Shown piece after piece: positions 22,892-31,813 of a stretch of 39,970 bases of DNA. The notes below the pieces were generated by a model. It was not told where the DNA came from and searched no databases. It saw nothing but the letters and a program-made list of their open reading frames with translations. Position numbers and translations under genes: made by a program. The stretch covers positions 1 to 39,970 of the forward strand of contig JANQHV010000062.1 of the NCBI GenBank assembly GCA_028282505.1, written 5' to 3'. The stretch comes from SAR324 cluster bacterium (GTDB lineage: Bacteria > SAR324 > NAC60-12). How positions within the stretch are numbered: the first letter of the stretch is position 1; the number at the start of each line of letters is the position of its first letter.

Positions 22892-24613
22892 CTATGATTC
22901 TTGCAGAAAAAAAGGAGATCTATTGTAAAGAACTTCTTGACGGTACTTGCGAGGGTTTTGTCCAACGATTCGTTTAAAAGTTTTCTCAAAGTGACTCAAA
23001 TCTCCAAAACCAACATCATAGGAAATGTCTGTAATTCGTTGATTGGATTGAGTTTCTAACAATTGTTTTGCCTTTTCAATACGAACCATTGCCAGGAAAG
23101 ACTTAAACGGATAACCCAACTCTGTTTTAAAGAGGAAAGACAGATGTGAGGGACTGATGTGAGCTTGCTGAGAAAGGTGGCTCAACGAAATTTCTTCATG
23201 GAAATGTTCACTGACATACTTCAATGCTTTATACAAACTGGGATGAAAATTTTCTAAACCCTGGAGATTTTGTTTTGCTAAGTTCTGGGCAAGCAATTCC
23301 ACAGGGATCGCCATCAACCTGCGATTTTTACGGCTCCCCTCTCCAAAGTTTTCTTCTTGTGCTTTAGGACAGGGAAGCGATTGCTCTTCATTTTCATCAA
23401 AAAACCTTTTGAGTTTTTCATCGTATTCGAGAATATCGGAGTCGATCACTTCCTGTTCTCCTGAGAGCGCCATGAGTGTGGCAATAACCCTTTCTAGCTC
23501 AAAAATGTTTTCTGGCCAATGATATGTTTCGCAGATTTTTAAGATTTTTTCTGAAATTCGCTGCCCTGGAATTTTTTGATATTTTTGAACAAGGTATTCG
23601 ATGTGTGCATGGATATCTTCCTGGCGCTCTCTCAGTGGAGGAATGTCTATTTTTAAAAAATTCAATTCGATCAATAATTCTTTCAGAAAACTTTCCTCTT
23701 GAACCATTTGATGAAGGTCCAGACTGGAAGAAGCAATAATACGTACATCCCTTTTTTGAGGAATTGCCCCAACCCACTGGCCCACTCGAGAATCAAGATA
23801 TTCCATAATATGTGCTTGATATTCCAAATCGAGTTGATCAACGCCATTTAAAAATAATGTTCCCCCCTCTGCTTCCTCGAAACTGGAGGAGAGTTTTTTC
23901 AGGAAGTTACTGGTGTGTTGACTGGAACAATTGACTTCAATAAAAGGCATCTGCTGTCGAGAACTACAAAAGTGAATAGCACAAGCAACATGCAGTTTTT
24001 CACAACCAAATTCTCCTTCAATCAAAACCGGTAGATCCACTTGAGAGGCTTTTTCAATGAATCCATCCAACTTCTTCAAAGAAGGACTGGTGCCAATCAG
24101 GAACAATTCTCGTCCCAGGTATTCCAGAGTTCTTTGTTTCACTTCATGTCTTTTGATAAAAAACGCCAGTTCTTTGACAAAAAGATCTACAAAATCTCTG
24201 ACTTTTGGAGTTTGTGAATACTGTTTATTTAGCTTGAGGGAAACCTTACCAATGGTCTCTCCCATGTAAATCAGAGGAAACGAAAGGAGGGATTCTTCGT
24301 ATTTTCCAATGTGTGCAGCAGATGGTTTTTCAATCTCTTCAGGTGGTTGATCGTAGAGAGGGCATTCGACAAAATCTGAATCAGAGAAGAACTCTGGAGG
24401 CTCGTTGTGTATGTTTTCGACACAACTGATGATCAATTCCGGCTCCTCTTGTCCAGCAATCGCCATTTCTGGATTTTGAATCTGAATTGTCCCTTCAGAA
24501 GAATGAATTTCCTTTAGTGCGGCTTGAAGAAATTCATCTAATAAATTATCCAGTTTGCCATAGGGATGGTAGCCACTTTTAATTAACTGGTTTACTTGAA
24601 GATCGGTATCCAT
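22892..24613 (-). CDS. Transcription regulator: degenerate NtrC AAA+ domain with AraC-type HTH
   Basis: 573 aa. The N-terminal ~165 residues look like a sensory (GAF-like) region. Residues ~170-400 follow the sigma-54 activator AAA+ fold (GTSPSLKKLDGFIEKASQVD, FIEVNCSS, EEAEGGTLFLNGVDQLDLEY, RDVRIIASSS, FLKIDIPPLRERQEDI). However, the Walker A reads GEFGCEKL instead of GESGTGKE, and the GAFTGA loop that contacts sigma-54 is missing. The C-terminal ~100 residues form an AraC-type double helix-turn-helix (ISLSHLSQQAHISPSHLSFL, ITDISYDVGFGDLSHFEKTF and GQNPRKYR) in place of the usual Fis-type HTH. It should therefore act as a sigma-70 activator with a vestigial ATPase. It is adjacent to array B and a likely regulator of both arrays. 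The best parallel is regulator genes linked to reb loci in Azorhizobium (RebR). Confidence 0.85.
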   Translation of the reverse strand: MDTDLQVNQLIKSGYHPYGKLDNLLDEFLQAALKEIHSSEGTIQIQNPEMAIAGQEEPELIISCVENIHNEPPEFFSDSDFVECPLYDQPPEEIEKPSAAHIGKYEESLLSFPLIYMGETIGKVSLKLNKQYSQTPKVRDFVDLFVKELAFFIKRHEVKQRTLEYLGRELFLIGTSPSLKKLDGFIEKASQVDLPVLIEGEFGCEKLHVACAIHFCSSRQQMPFIEVNCSSQHTSNFLKKLSSSFEEAEGGTLFLNGVDQLDLEYQAHIMEYLDSRVGQWVGAIPQKRDVRIIASSSLDLHQMVQEESFLKELLIELNFLKIDIPPLRERQEDIHAHIEYLVQKYQKIPGQRISEKILKICETYHWPENIFELERVIATLMALSGEQEVIDSDILEYDEKLKRFFDENEEQSLPCPKAQEENFGEGSRKNRRLMAIPVELLAQNLAKQNLQGLENFHPSLYKALKYVSEHFHEEISLSHLSQQAHISPSHLSFLFKTELGYPFKSFLAMVRIEKAKQLLETQSNQRITDISYDVGFGDLSHFEKTFKRIVGQNPRKYRQEVLYNRSPFFLQES

Positions 24614-25023
24614 AACTATCCTTTGGACTTTTAAAAATCACAGTTTGATTTAAATAGTTCCAGAGGTTTGATGAATTCTTCCCTTGTCATCTCTGTAAAC
24701 CAATTCATAGAATCGGCTGTGGTATCCTTTCCAAACAATAGTCACTTCAATAGTTTTACAGAGTTATATCAAATTCCAGGTTTTGATTTAATTGCTACGA
24801 AAAGTATCTTGATTATCTGATACCTCCGTATAAATGACCTCCTATGGAATTCCTATCAAACCAACAATAATAAATTCACAAATCTTGAGATCTCTTTTAA
24901 TGCCTTCGCTATTTTGATTGGTCATCGCATCGACGTGGCAGTATTGCTACTTCGGTGCGTTACCAAAATTATATTTAAAAATAAATAATTTCAAATACTT
25001 ATAAAATTCGAAGAGGTTGGCCC

Positions 25024-25101
25024 TATTTTCGGCTAGTTGAACAAAAATGATTTCCCCACTCTCTTGGCAAGGGGAGGAACAATTTCAGGTAGCCGAAAAT
25101 A
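25024..25101. repeat. Palindromic dispersed repeat, copy 2
   Basis: Ends are TATTTTCGGCTAGTTGAACA and, at the right, CAGGTAGCCGAAAATA. The centre is CTCTTGGCAAGGGGAGGAAC. It shares ends and core with 11330-11494 in shortened form, including the following ATGATCA. The two copies lie just outside and inside the R-body island. Confidence 0.6.
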
Positions 25102-25499
25102 TGATCATGCCTTCATCGAAAAAATTGGCGATGGTATTGTTGTTTATTAAAAACGTATTGTGTGTCTGTCAGATTTTGATTTTATATGTGGTTTTTCAAT
25201 CTTACATACCCTGTAATTTACAGTTATAAATATATTGTCGTTTATCAAAAGTCAATGAAGTCTGATAAAATTTAATTGGCAAAACTTGGTAAAACATGGT
25301 ATCTGATTCCCCCCATTTTTATCTAAAAAACAACCATCTGCCATATTTGATGATAGAATGCCATACTACTGAGTAACTACTGTATAAAATTGGGCAAAAT
25401 CATGAAAAAAACAGTAAATATATGGAAATACCCGGAAAAAATTACGAAATTTTGAGCAAAACTTATGATTTGTTGGTTTAAAATGTAAGAAAAGCTGAA

Positions 25500-25754
25500 T
25501 CATTTCATTCAATTCTTGCATGTTACTGAAGCGTTCTAGTTTCTGGGCTGCAGCAATAATCAGATTTGCTGTAAGTCATGTATTTTCATCATGAACCAGA
25601 GTTTTCTCATAAATTGCACTTAGTGTTTCCATCTTGTTTTACATTGCCACCATTCTTCTCATGAAGGTAGAGAAACGTCTTCATGTTTCGTCGGTTTCAA
25701 TAGATAATGGAATCTGTGATAGAGCCTTTCCTAACTCGTATGGAAGTAGGTATA
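25500..25754 (-). pseudogene. Decayed coding sequence with three in-frame stops, unknown family
   Basis: One minus-strand frame reads LYLLPYELGKALSQIPLSIE, TDET-stop, RRFSTFMRRMVAM-stop, NKMETLSAIYEKTLVHDENT-stop, LTANLIIAAAQKLERFSNMQ and ELNEMIQ. Replacing the stops by Trp (TGG to TGA, twice) and Gln (CAA to TAA) gives a continuous, protein-like helical sequence. No start or end is clear, and one copy of the 58 bp repeat begins where the frame opens. I do not recognise the family, and chance cannot be excluded. Confidence 0.35.
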
Positions 25755-25756
25755 AC

Positions 25757-25928
25757 AAAAAGAAATTTTTGTATATGGGGAGAGACTACCTATTTTTCCG
25801 GGGAAGTTTTTTTAGTTAATGATTTTAGATGCTTAGAGAGTTGATTTTCATTTATAAAATGGTTATAGCAAAAAAGAAATTTTTGTATATGGGGAGAGAC
25901 TACCTATTTTTCCGGGGAAGTTTTTTTA
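25757..25928. repeat. Exact 58 bp direct repeat, two copies 114 bp apart
   Basis: Copies at 25757-25814 and 25871-25928 are identical, beginning AAAAAGAAATTTTTGTATAT and ending GGGGAAGTTTTTTTA. Homology continues weakly on both sides (GGTTATA/GGTATAA before, TTAATGATTT after). An exact repeat in a drifting spacer means recent duplication or functional constraint. No coding potential. Confidence 0.75.
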
Positions 25929-26005
25929 AATTAATGATTTCAATTATTTAAAAATATTTTCATAGAGGCGCAACCTTGGGTTCATGTATGGCAATTTTTG
26001 TGGTG

Positions 26006-28480
26006 TTATTTTTTCAGTTTCCCTCGTAATCCCTTTTGTCTCAATTGGGCCGCTTTTAAAATCCGTTGAATTGCGTCTTTTTTAAAGGCGGGGTATGAAC
26101 AGTTCTCAGTTAATTCATCTTTGAGCACCTCCCAGGCCAGTAGTTGATGTTTAAAGCTTTCAGCAACACTGGTGAGCGATACTTTCCTTTTTTGCCCTTT
26201 TTCTATCCAGTTGCCTTCGATGATAATGGAGCCAGGGGTTCTTTTTTTGATGACTTGAAACAACCGAATGACTGCTAGTTTTTTACCCATATCTCCATTC
26301 ACTAAACCAAGCACTAAACTAAAACGGTCTGGCCTGGCAGAGTCACCAGTTTGAAAACCAAAACGCTGATTGTAACTGAATGGGATTTGAACCGAAACAA
26401 ATTGGTCATACATCTTTTTTCCACGATCATTGATCACCTGGATTTTTCGTATCTCGGTTGGATCTAATTCATCAAAGTAGAGCTGCAAGCACGGGACAAG
26501 GTCCTTGATGTAGTCTTGATTCATAGGAAGGACTTTGTGCATATTTTGAGAATCCGCTCCAGAAAAGATGGATTGTGATTCATTGGCTTCTTCAGAATGT
26601 GTATACATCGATACAACCTTCATATGTTTAAGCCCTCTTCTCAGTTTTTTTGCTTCCAGACTACAATCTTTTTGGATCTTTTTAAAAGAGATATCCTGCC
26701 TCACTTCATCAATTTCAATGGCATCTTCACGATCAAATATTTTTTTAAAGGTATCTCGAATATAATCAGAAAATAACCAAATGATATTTCCAGATTTTTC
26801 CTCTGAATCGATTTCATGAATGTCAGAGTCTTTGAGCGTTGCATCCGTTTTTAAGACCACCTGTGTGTCTTTCTGAGTGAGCGACATGATGATTTGGATT
26901 AACGGATCTTTTTTAGCAAATATCAAAGTTTCTCCAAAAATGTCTTCAATTTCTTCCTTTTTATCTGGTGGAGCGACTGCAGAAAACATTTTAGATAAAA
27001 ATTTTAACATGTCTTCTACTTCTGAAGGGAGCAATTCATTCAAAAACGCAATAAGTTCTTTGATTATTTTTGTTTTTATGGTGAGTTGAGAACTCTTTTT
27101 TGTCAGTTTTGTTTCAATTTTAGACTCTCCCTGCTGTTTTTCGTCCTTGTTTTTCAAGATTGCCTGAGCATTGAGAAGATCCGAAATCAGCTCCACTTTT
27201 GGTTCGAGTTGCTTATTGCCAAACAGCGCAGTCACAAAGATCAAATCAACAATTTCAGGATCGATGTTGGGCGGTTTTTTGTAGAGGTTGATGATAAAAC
27301 TTTTTAAATACTGGCATCTCCTTAACATGTACAAATCTAAAGTATCATTAGTATAATACTTTTCTAAAAACGTTCTGAGCGATTTTTTTAACGCACTTTC
27401 ATCCTGAATATTGGCAAGGATGAGCTTCTTGTTTTTCTTTCGTCGATCTGGAACTAATGAGTTAATTTTTTTGTGGGAAAGTTGTAGGGCTTTATCAGGA
27501 GCTTTACCACTGTGAATGAGTTCTTTCGTCATTTTTTCTTTTTCTTTTTCTCTGGTAACATGCCCGACAAGAAAATTTTCAAGTACCTCCAGCATACTTG
27601 GAATGCTTGATTGTCCCTTGATAGATTTGAACGCTTTCTCGCGAAATTGATGTTTCCAGCATTCTCCGACGTAATTACTGATATTATTGATAAATACACG
27701 AATTTCTTCATGCTCTGTGTAACTGAGACATTCCTTTTGACTGGGTAATGGATCATCTCTTCTAAACTTTTTTAAAGAATTGGCATCTAAAAATACGTCT
27801 TTATCGGAATATTTAGAATGGATGAGTGTGTCATTCACCTGATAAGAATCTATGATTTTTTGCATCAGTGAATAATAGATCTCCTGTAATCTTTCCTTTG
27901 AGCCTGTTTCAATGTGCTCTATAAATGAAAGGAGTACGACTGGCAAATGAGGAAAACAATACAGTGCCTGTCTTTTGTTAATCTGCTTGGTTCTGTCAAG
28001 AATTCTTAAAAACTGATCAAATTCTCCTTTCTGCATTCTCTTCAAGAAGGACTCTAGTAAGAGTTCTCTTTCAGGGTCTGGTGTTTCTGCAATTTTTTCG
28101 TGAATGACATGCTTCAGCGTATCCGTGGTAAAATATTCAAAACTATCTACATGTTTTTGCAGATTTTTATTTTGCTTACTGGTTCTGCCAAGATTGTGTT
28201 CAAATGCTTGAGCCAACCAACTGAAGACAGGTGCGTAAGTAGGGCTTTCATTTTTATTTTGTCGGTTGAATTCATTTTGGTGTTTGGCCAAAATTTGAGC
28301 GATTCCATTGTAAATGGCAAAAGTACTCAATTGGATGCTGGGCTGTTTCCTGTCAACATCTGTTATCCCAAGAACATTTGTTCCTAACTCTTCCCAACTT
28401 TTTCTAAGATTCATGTAGAGTTGAGTGGTTTTTTGTCTGAGATCTTCGTTACTTTCTTGTGGTACAGCGGTTTTTTCCAT
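26006..28480 (-). CDS. Unrecognised 824 aa cytosolic protein
   Basis: Not recognised. The protein is highly charged (Lys/Glu-rich), mostly helical, with no signal peptide or membrane segments and few cysteines. The N-terminus (RQKTTQLYMNLRKSWEELGT) and the central part have coiled-coil-like stretches. The C-terminal ~200 residues look like a separate folded domain (SVQIPFSYNQRFGFQTGD, FSLVLGLVNGDMGKKLAVIR, GSIIIEGNWIEKGQKRKVSL). No Walker, HxxxH or nuclease motif was found. The ATG lacks a Shine-Dalgarno site and the codons are AT-richer than in the housekeeping genes. It stands alone on the minus strand, divergent from hsp20 and 1.4 kb from the island regulator. Confidence 0.75.
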   Translation of the reverse strand: MEKTAVPQESNEDLRQKTTQLYMNLRKSWEELGTNVLGITDVDRKQPSIQLSTFAIYNGIAQILAKHQNEFNRQNKNESPTYAPVFSWLAQAFEHNLGRTSKQNKNLQKHVDSFEYFTTDTLKHVIHEKIAETPDPERELLLESFLKRMQKGEFDQFLRILDRTKQINKRQALYCFPHLPVVLLSFIEHIETGSKERLQEIYYSLMQKIIDSYQVNDTLIHSKYSDKDVFLDANSLKKFRRDDPLPSQKECLSYTEHEEIRVFINNISNYVGECWKHQFREKAFKSIKGQSSIPSMLEVLENFLVGHVTREKEKEKMTKELIHSGKAPDKALQLSHKKINSLVPDRRKKNKKLILANIQDESALKKSLRTFLEKYYTNDTLDLYMLRRCQYLKSFIINLYKKPPNIDPEIVDLIFVTALFGNKQLEPKVELISDLLNAQAILKNKDEKQQGESKIETKLTKKSSQLTIKTKIIKELIAFLNELLPSEVEDMLKFLSKMFSAVAPPDKKEEIEDIFGETLIFAKKDPLIQIIMSLTQKDTQVVLKTDATLKDSDIHEIDSEEKSGNIIWLFSDYIRDTFKKIFDREDAIEIDEVRQDISFKKIQKDCSLEAKKLRRGLKHMKVVSMYTHSEEANESQSIFSGADSQNMHKVLPMNQDYIKDLVPCLQLYFDELDPTEIRKIQVINDRGKKMYDQFVSVQIPFSYNQRFGFQTGDSARPDRFSLVLGLVNGDMGKKLAVIRLFQVIKKRTPGSIIIEGNWIEKGQKRKVSLTSVAESFKHQLLAWEVLKDELTENCSYPAFKKDAIQRILKAAQLRQKGLRGKLKK

Positions 28481-28624
28481 AATAAAATTGTAAGATAACT
28501 GGTCTGTCGGGAGTTTTCAAAAAGCATTATCGTAAAAGGAAGTGATTTCAATATCTTACCTATTACGTATCATTCTTATGAACTTTCGTCCAATTTTTTC
28601 TATTGGGCCGATGTCACTAAATAC

Positions 28625-28701
28625 CTCGTAGAATTACGTACTTTTTAACCGGTATTCAAAAATTGTGCTGGAAAATACCGAAAAACACGTAGATCTACGA
28701 G
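28625..28701. repeat. Long imperfect stem-loop (inverted repeat) upstream of hsp20
   Basis: Left arm 28625-28656 (CTCGTAGAATTACGTACTTT ... GGTATT) pairs with right arm 28674-28701 (AATACCGAAAAACACGTAGA then TCTACGAG) in the ~500 bp gap between divergent genes. The rest of the gap (28481-28900) is AT-rich with nothing else identified. It may be a repeat element or a structured leader of the minus-strand gene; neither is shown. Confidence 0.5.
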
Positions 28702-28902
28702 TAGATTGTTTTTCATAATGGATTAGAATAGTAATTAACTGCTGTTGCTGAATTAAAAATTAGGGGGGATATTCCTATAATATTTATGTAAAAATGTAAT
28801 AAAATCAGTAGATTATTGAGGTTAATAACGATTCCACGGGTCGTTTTGTTGAGGTAAAATATTAACAAAACCTAAAAAATTCATTTTTATCTAAAAAAAT
28901 GC

Positions 28903-28939
28903 TTGACCTTTGTTAGCACTCACTTATAATGAGTGCTAA
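28903..28939 (+). promoter_or_regulatory. Sigma-70-type promoter overlapped by a perfect CIRCE operator
   Basis: The -35 TTGACC (28903-28908) is followed 16 bp later by the -10 TATAAT (28925-28930). A perfect CIRCE inverted repeat, TTAGCACTC-N9-GAGTGCTAA, spans 28913-28939, covering the spacer, the -10 and the likely start site. CIRCE is the binding site of the HrcA repressor, so hsp20 should be derepressed on heat stress. CIRCE usually controls groESL and dnaK; control of a small heat-shock gene is less common. Confidence 0.92.
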
Positions 28940-28988
28940 CAATAATTAACAATAAAATTTTAAAACAAACCTAATTTAGGAGGTAATT

Positions 28989-29408
28989 ATGTGGTTAACA
29001 CCGTATCGTCGAAGAAACGAAATTGCAAAATTCCATTCTTTGTTTGATGAACTGACCAGAGACCTCAGTGTCGAGAACGTGCGAGCCTTTTCTCCCAATC
29101 TGGATATTCAGGAAAACGAGAAGGAAATTCATGTACAGTTAGAGGTTCCTGGCGTGGACAAGAAAGATGTGCAAATTGCTGTCAAGGATCATCTTTTGAC
29201 CATCAAAGGAGAGAAGAAACACGAAAGTGAAGAGAAAAAGGAGGGATACACCTGGAAAGAGCGTTCTTATGGTTCTTTTCAACGCAGCATTCGGCTTCCA
29301 GAAGGTACTGATAACGAGAACGTCTCCGCTCGTTTAGAAAACGGCGTTCTGGAAGTCACTCTTCCGAAAAAAACAGAAGCACAACCCAAGAGCATTGTGA
29401 TCAACTGA
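28989..29408 (+). CDS. Hsp20-family small heat shock protein
   Basis: 139 aa, normal for bacterial small heat-shock proteins. The alpha-crystallin domain spans ~40-130: LDIQENEKEIHVQLEVPGVD, KKDVQIAVKDHLLTIKGEKK, SYGSFQRSIRLPEGTD and the closing ARLENGVLEVTLPK. The N-terminus begins MWLTPYRRRNEIAKFHSLFD. It is an ATP-independent holdase that keeps unfolding proteins soluble. TTTAGGAGGTAATT before the ATG is a near-perfect ribosome site. It is a single-gene unit from the CIRCE promoter to the terminator at 29451. Confidence 0.96.
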   Translation: MWLTPYRRRNEIAKFHSLFDELTRDLSVENVRAFSPNLDIQENEKEIHVQLEVPGVDKKDVQIAVKDHLLTIKGEKKHESEEKKEGYTWKERSYGSFQRSIRLPEGTDNENVSARLENGVLEVTLPKKTEAQPKSIVIN

Positions 29409-29450
29409 TCCGGGTTTGCCTTCTAATTGCGGAAGGGTTTAAATAAAAAA

Positions 29451-29485
29451 GCCGATACGGTTGCAGAACCGTATCGGCTTTTTTT
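29451..29485. terminator. Bidirectional Rho-independent terminator
   Basis: A 12 bp perfect stem GCCGATACGGTT (29451-29462) with AACCGTATCGGC (29467-29478), a GCAG loop, preceded by A6 and followed by T7. It therefore serves both hsp20 (plus) and the convergent sucD (minus). Confidence 0.95.
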
Positions 29486-29515
29486 ATAAGAAAGGAATAT
29501 TAGAGAGGGAAGTGA

Positions 29516-30394
29516 TTATTTTTTGCCAAGAGCTTCCAACATTTTATCTCCAATATCAGCCAATGTTTTGACAACATGGATGCCTGCTGAATTCAGGGCT
29601 TTGATTTTATCAGCAGCGGTTCCCTTGCCTCCGGAAATGATAGCGCCAGCATGTCCCATTCGGCGTCCTGGAGGTGCAGTTTGTCCAGCAATGAAACTGA
29701 CAATTGGTTTATTGACATATTCTTTGACAAATTCAGCAGCCTGCTCTTCAGCATCCCCGCCGATTTCTCCAATCATGACAATGGCTTCAGTTTCCGGATC
29801 ATCCTGGAATAATTTGAGACAATCAATAAAATTGGTGCCATTGACAGGATCTCCTCCAATCCCAATACAGGTGGTTTGGCCCAATCCTACTTGTGTCAAT
29901 TGATCCACGGCTTCATAGGTTAAAGTACCGGAGCGAGAGACCACACCGACGGTGCCTGGTTTGTGAATAAACCCAGGCATAATCCCGATTTTGCACTTAT
30001 CGCCAGGGGTAATAATTCCAGGACAGTTGGGGCCAATCACACGCACTCCCTGTCTCTTAACATAATTGACAGCAGTAACCATATCCAGTACAGGCACACC
30101 TTCGGTAATGGCAACAATCAATTCAACACCTGCGTCAGCAGCTTCAACAACTGCATCTGCAGTGAAAGGGGGTGGAACAAAGATCATGCTGGCATTGGCT
30201 CCTGTTGCTTTGACAGCATCGCTTACTGTATGAAAGATAGGCACTCCATCAAAATCTTGTCCTCCTTTTCCAGGAGTAACACCAGCAACAATGTTGGTGC
30301 CATATTCAATACAGGCCCGGGAATGTAGTGCTCCTTGAGAACCAGTAATTCCCTGCACCAAAAGTTTAGTATTTTTATCAACTAAAACTGACAT
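29516..30394 (-). CDS. sucD: Succinyl-CoA synthetase subunit alpha
   Basis: 292 aa, the usual length. It carries the CoA-binding fold ([20 protein letters not shown]), [25 protein letters not shown], and the phosphohistidine region [14 protein letters not shown] near the C-terminus. With SucC it makes ATP or GTP from succinyl-CoA in the TCA cycle. It follows sucC by 41 bp; GAGGA precedes the ATG. It terminates at 29451-29485. Confidence 0.98.
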   Translation of the reverse strand: MSVLVDKNTKLLVQGITGSQGALHSRACIEYGTNIVAGVTPGKGGQDFDGVPIFHTVSDAVKATGANASMIFVPPPFTADAVVEAADAGVELIVAITEGVPVLDMVTAVNYVKRQGVRVIGPNCPGIITPGDKCKIGIMPGFIHKPGTVGVVSRSGTLTYEAVDQLTQVGLGQTTCIGIGGDPVNGTNFIDCLKLFQDDPETEAIVMIGEIGGDAEEQAAEFVKEYVNKPIVSFIAGQTAPPGRRMGHAGAIISGGKGTAADKIKALNSAGIHVVKTLADIGDKMLEALGKK

Positions 30395-30435
30395 AAAATC
30401 CTCATATTTGAAATAGGTGTAATTGAAATTGTGAA

Positions 30436-31614
30436 CTAGTTCTGCGTGGCTGCTACGGCCGCTTTTGCTGCGTTACGCAATCCTTCTTCCATTTGTAACT
30501 TATCGCCAAAACCTGCTCCGGCAATCACTTCATGGGCTTTTTCTGCATTGGTTCCAGCCAGACGTACGACAACAGGAACTTGAAGATTGATTTGTTTGAA
30601 AGCAGCAACAATTCCTTCAGCAACCACATCGCACCGTACAATTCCACCAAAAATATTGACCAGGATGCATTTCACATTGGGATCGGAGGTAATGATGCGG
30701 AAAGCTGTAGCAACCCTTTCCTGAGTGGCAGTGCCACCGACATCCAGGAAGTTGGCTGGTTCTCCTCCAAACTCCTTGATAATATCCATAGTTCCCATTG
30801 CTAATCCTGCTCCATTAACCATACAGCCAATGTTACCATCCAGCTTGATATAACTGAGGTCTGCTTGGCTGGCTTCTACTTCGGTTGGGTCTTCTTCATC
30901 AAAGTCTCGCAGTTCGACGACATCATGGTGACGGAACAGCCCACTGTCATCAAAGGTCATTTTTGCGTCCAATGCAATCACCCGTGCATCTCCTGTCAGA
31001 ACCAGAGGATTGATTTCTACCAGGGAGCAATCTTCACCGACAAATGCTTTATAGAGAGAAGTCATTAAGTTTGCTGTAGGGCGCACTAATTTAGGATTGA
31101 CTTCATCAACCTTCAAACCATAGGCCAGTTGCATTGCTTGATAAGGACGCAAGCCAATGGTTGGATCGATGAAAACTTTGATGATTTTTTCTGGAGTTTT
31201 GGCCGCAACTTCTTCAATATCCATTCCCCCTTCGGTGGATGCCAAAAATACGATAGTCTGCGATCCCCGGTCGACTAACAAAGAGCAGTACAACTCTTTA
31301 ACGATGTCCATTCCCTCTTCAATCAAGACACGCTTTACCTTTTGGCCTGCTGGCCCTGTTTGGTGAGTAACCAGTTGCATACCAATGATGGCTTTTGCGT
31401 TTTCTTCTACGGCCTCCAGTCCCTTGGAAACTTTAACACCACCACCTTTACCCCGGCCACCGGCATGGATTTGTGCTTTTACCACACAAACCTCACCCCC
31501 CAGAGATTTTGCGATTTCCACTGCTTGTGCAGGATTATCAGCAACATCACCTCTTGGGACGGATGCTCCATATTTAGCCAGAATGTGTTTTGCCTGGTAT
31601 TCATGTATTTTCAT
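30436..31614 (-). CDS. sucC: Succinyl-CoA synthetase subunit beta
   Basis: 392 aa. ATP-grasp fold at the N-terminus ([39 protein letters not shown]), then [21 protein letters not shown], the C-terminal ligase domain with [21 protein letters not shown] and [11 protein letters not shown], and the [11 protein letters not shown] end. All are standard. TTAGGAGAATACT is its ribosome site. It is the first gene of the sucCD pair. The mdh stop is 199 bp upstream, so sucCD may have its own promoter in 31615-31813, which is AT-rich. Confidence 0.98.
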   Translation of the reverse strand: MKIHEYQAKHILAKYGASVPRGDVADNPAQAVEIAKSLGGEVCVVKAQIHAGGRGKGGGVKVSKGLEAVEENAKAIIGMQLVTHQTGPAGQKVKRVLIEEGMDIVKELYCSLLVDRGSQTIVFLASTEGGMDIEEVAAKTPEKIIKVFIDPTIGLRPYQAMQLAYGLKVDEVNPKLVRPTANLMTSLYKAFVGEDCSLVEINPLVLTGDARVIALDAKMTFDDSGLFRHHDVVELRDFDEEDPTEVEASQADLSYIKLDGNIGCMVNGAGLAMGTMDIIKEFGGEPANFLDVGGTATQERVATAFRIITSDPNVKCILVNIFGGIVRCDVVAEGIVAAFKQINLQVPVVVRLAGTNAEKAHEVIAGAGFGDKLQMEEGLRNAAKAAVAATQN

Positions 31615-31813
31615 AGTATTCTCCTAAATCTCAAAAGAAAAAATTTTACTCATGAATTTGTTATTTAATGGATATCTTTCCTGTTAAATTAAATCTTCAT
31701 TAATTTCAGTTGTTTATGATTTTTGAGTATTTTTATAACTCATGAAATTAAAGAATAAAAATTATTTAGGAAAGATATCTAATGTCATATAAGGTTATAC
31801 AAAATGAAGGAGA

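Larger units (their letters stand above)
24614..26005. other. Long AT-rich spacer with repeats and pseudogene traces
   Basis: About 1.4 kb between the regulator and the 824 aa gene. It contains the palindromic repeat copy 2 (25024-25101), a decayed coding stretch (25500-25754), an exact 58 bp direct repeat (25757-25814 and 25871-25928) and a short motif related to the array B direct repeats (AATTACGAAATTTTGAGC near 25439). The regulator promoter should lie near 24620-24800 but none stands out. A 61-codon plus-strand frame at 25634 is antisense to the decayed gene and is not called. Confidence 0.6.

Noticed and set aside
5906-24613. Intact prophage or contractile injection system
   Set aside because: Despite lysozyme, holin-like and DUF4157 genes, no capsid, portal, terminase, sheath, tube, baseplate or integrase gene is present.
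25500-25754. Reassigned genetic code (TGA read as Trp)
   Set aside because: The repaired reading needs TGA as Trp and TAA as Gln only here; all other genes in the window end normally on TGA or TAA, so decay is simpler.
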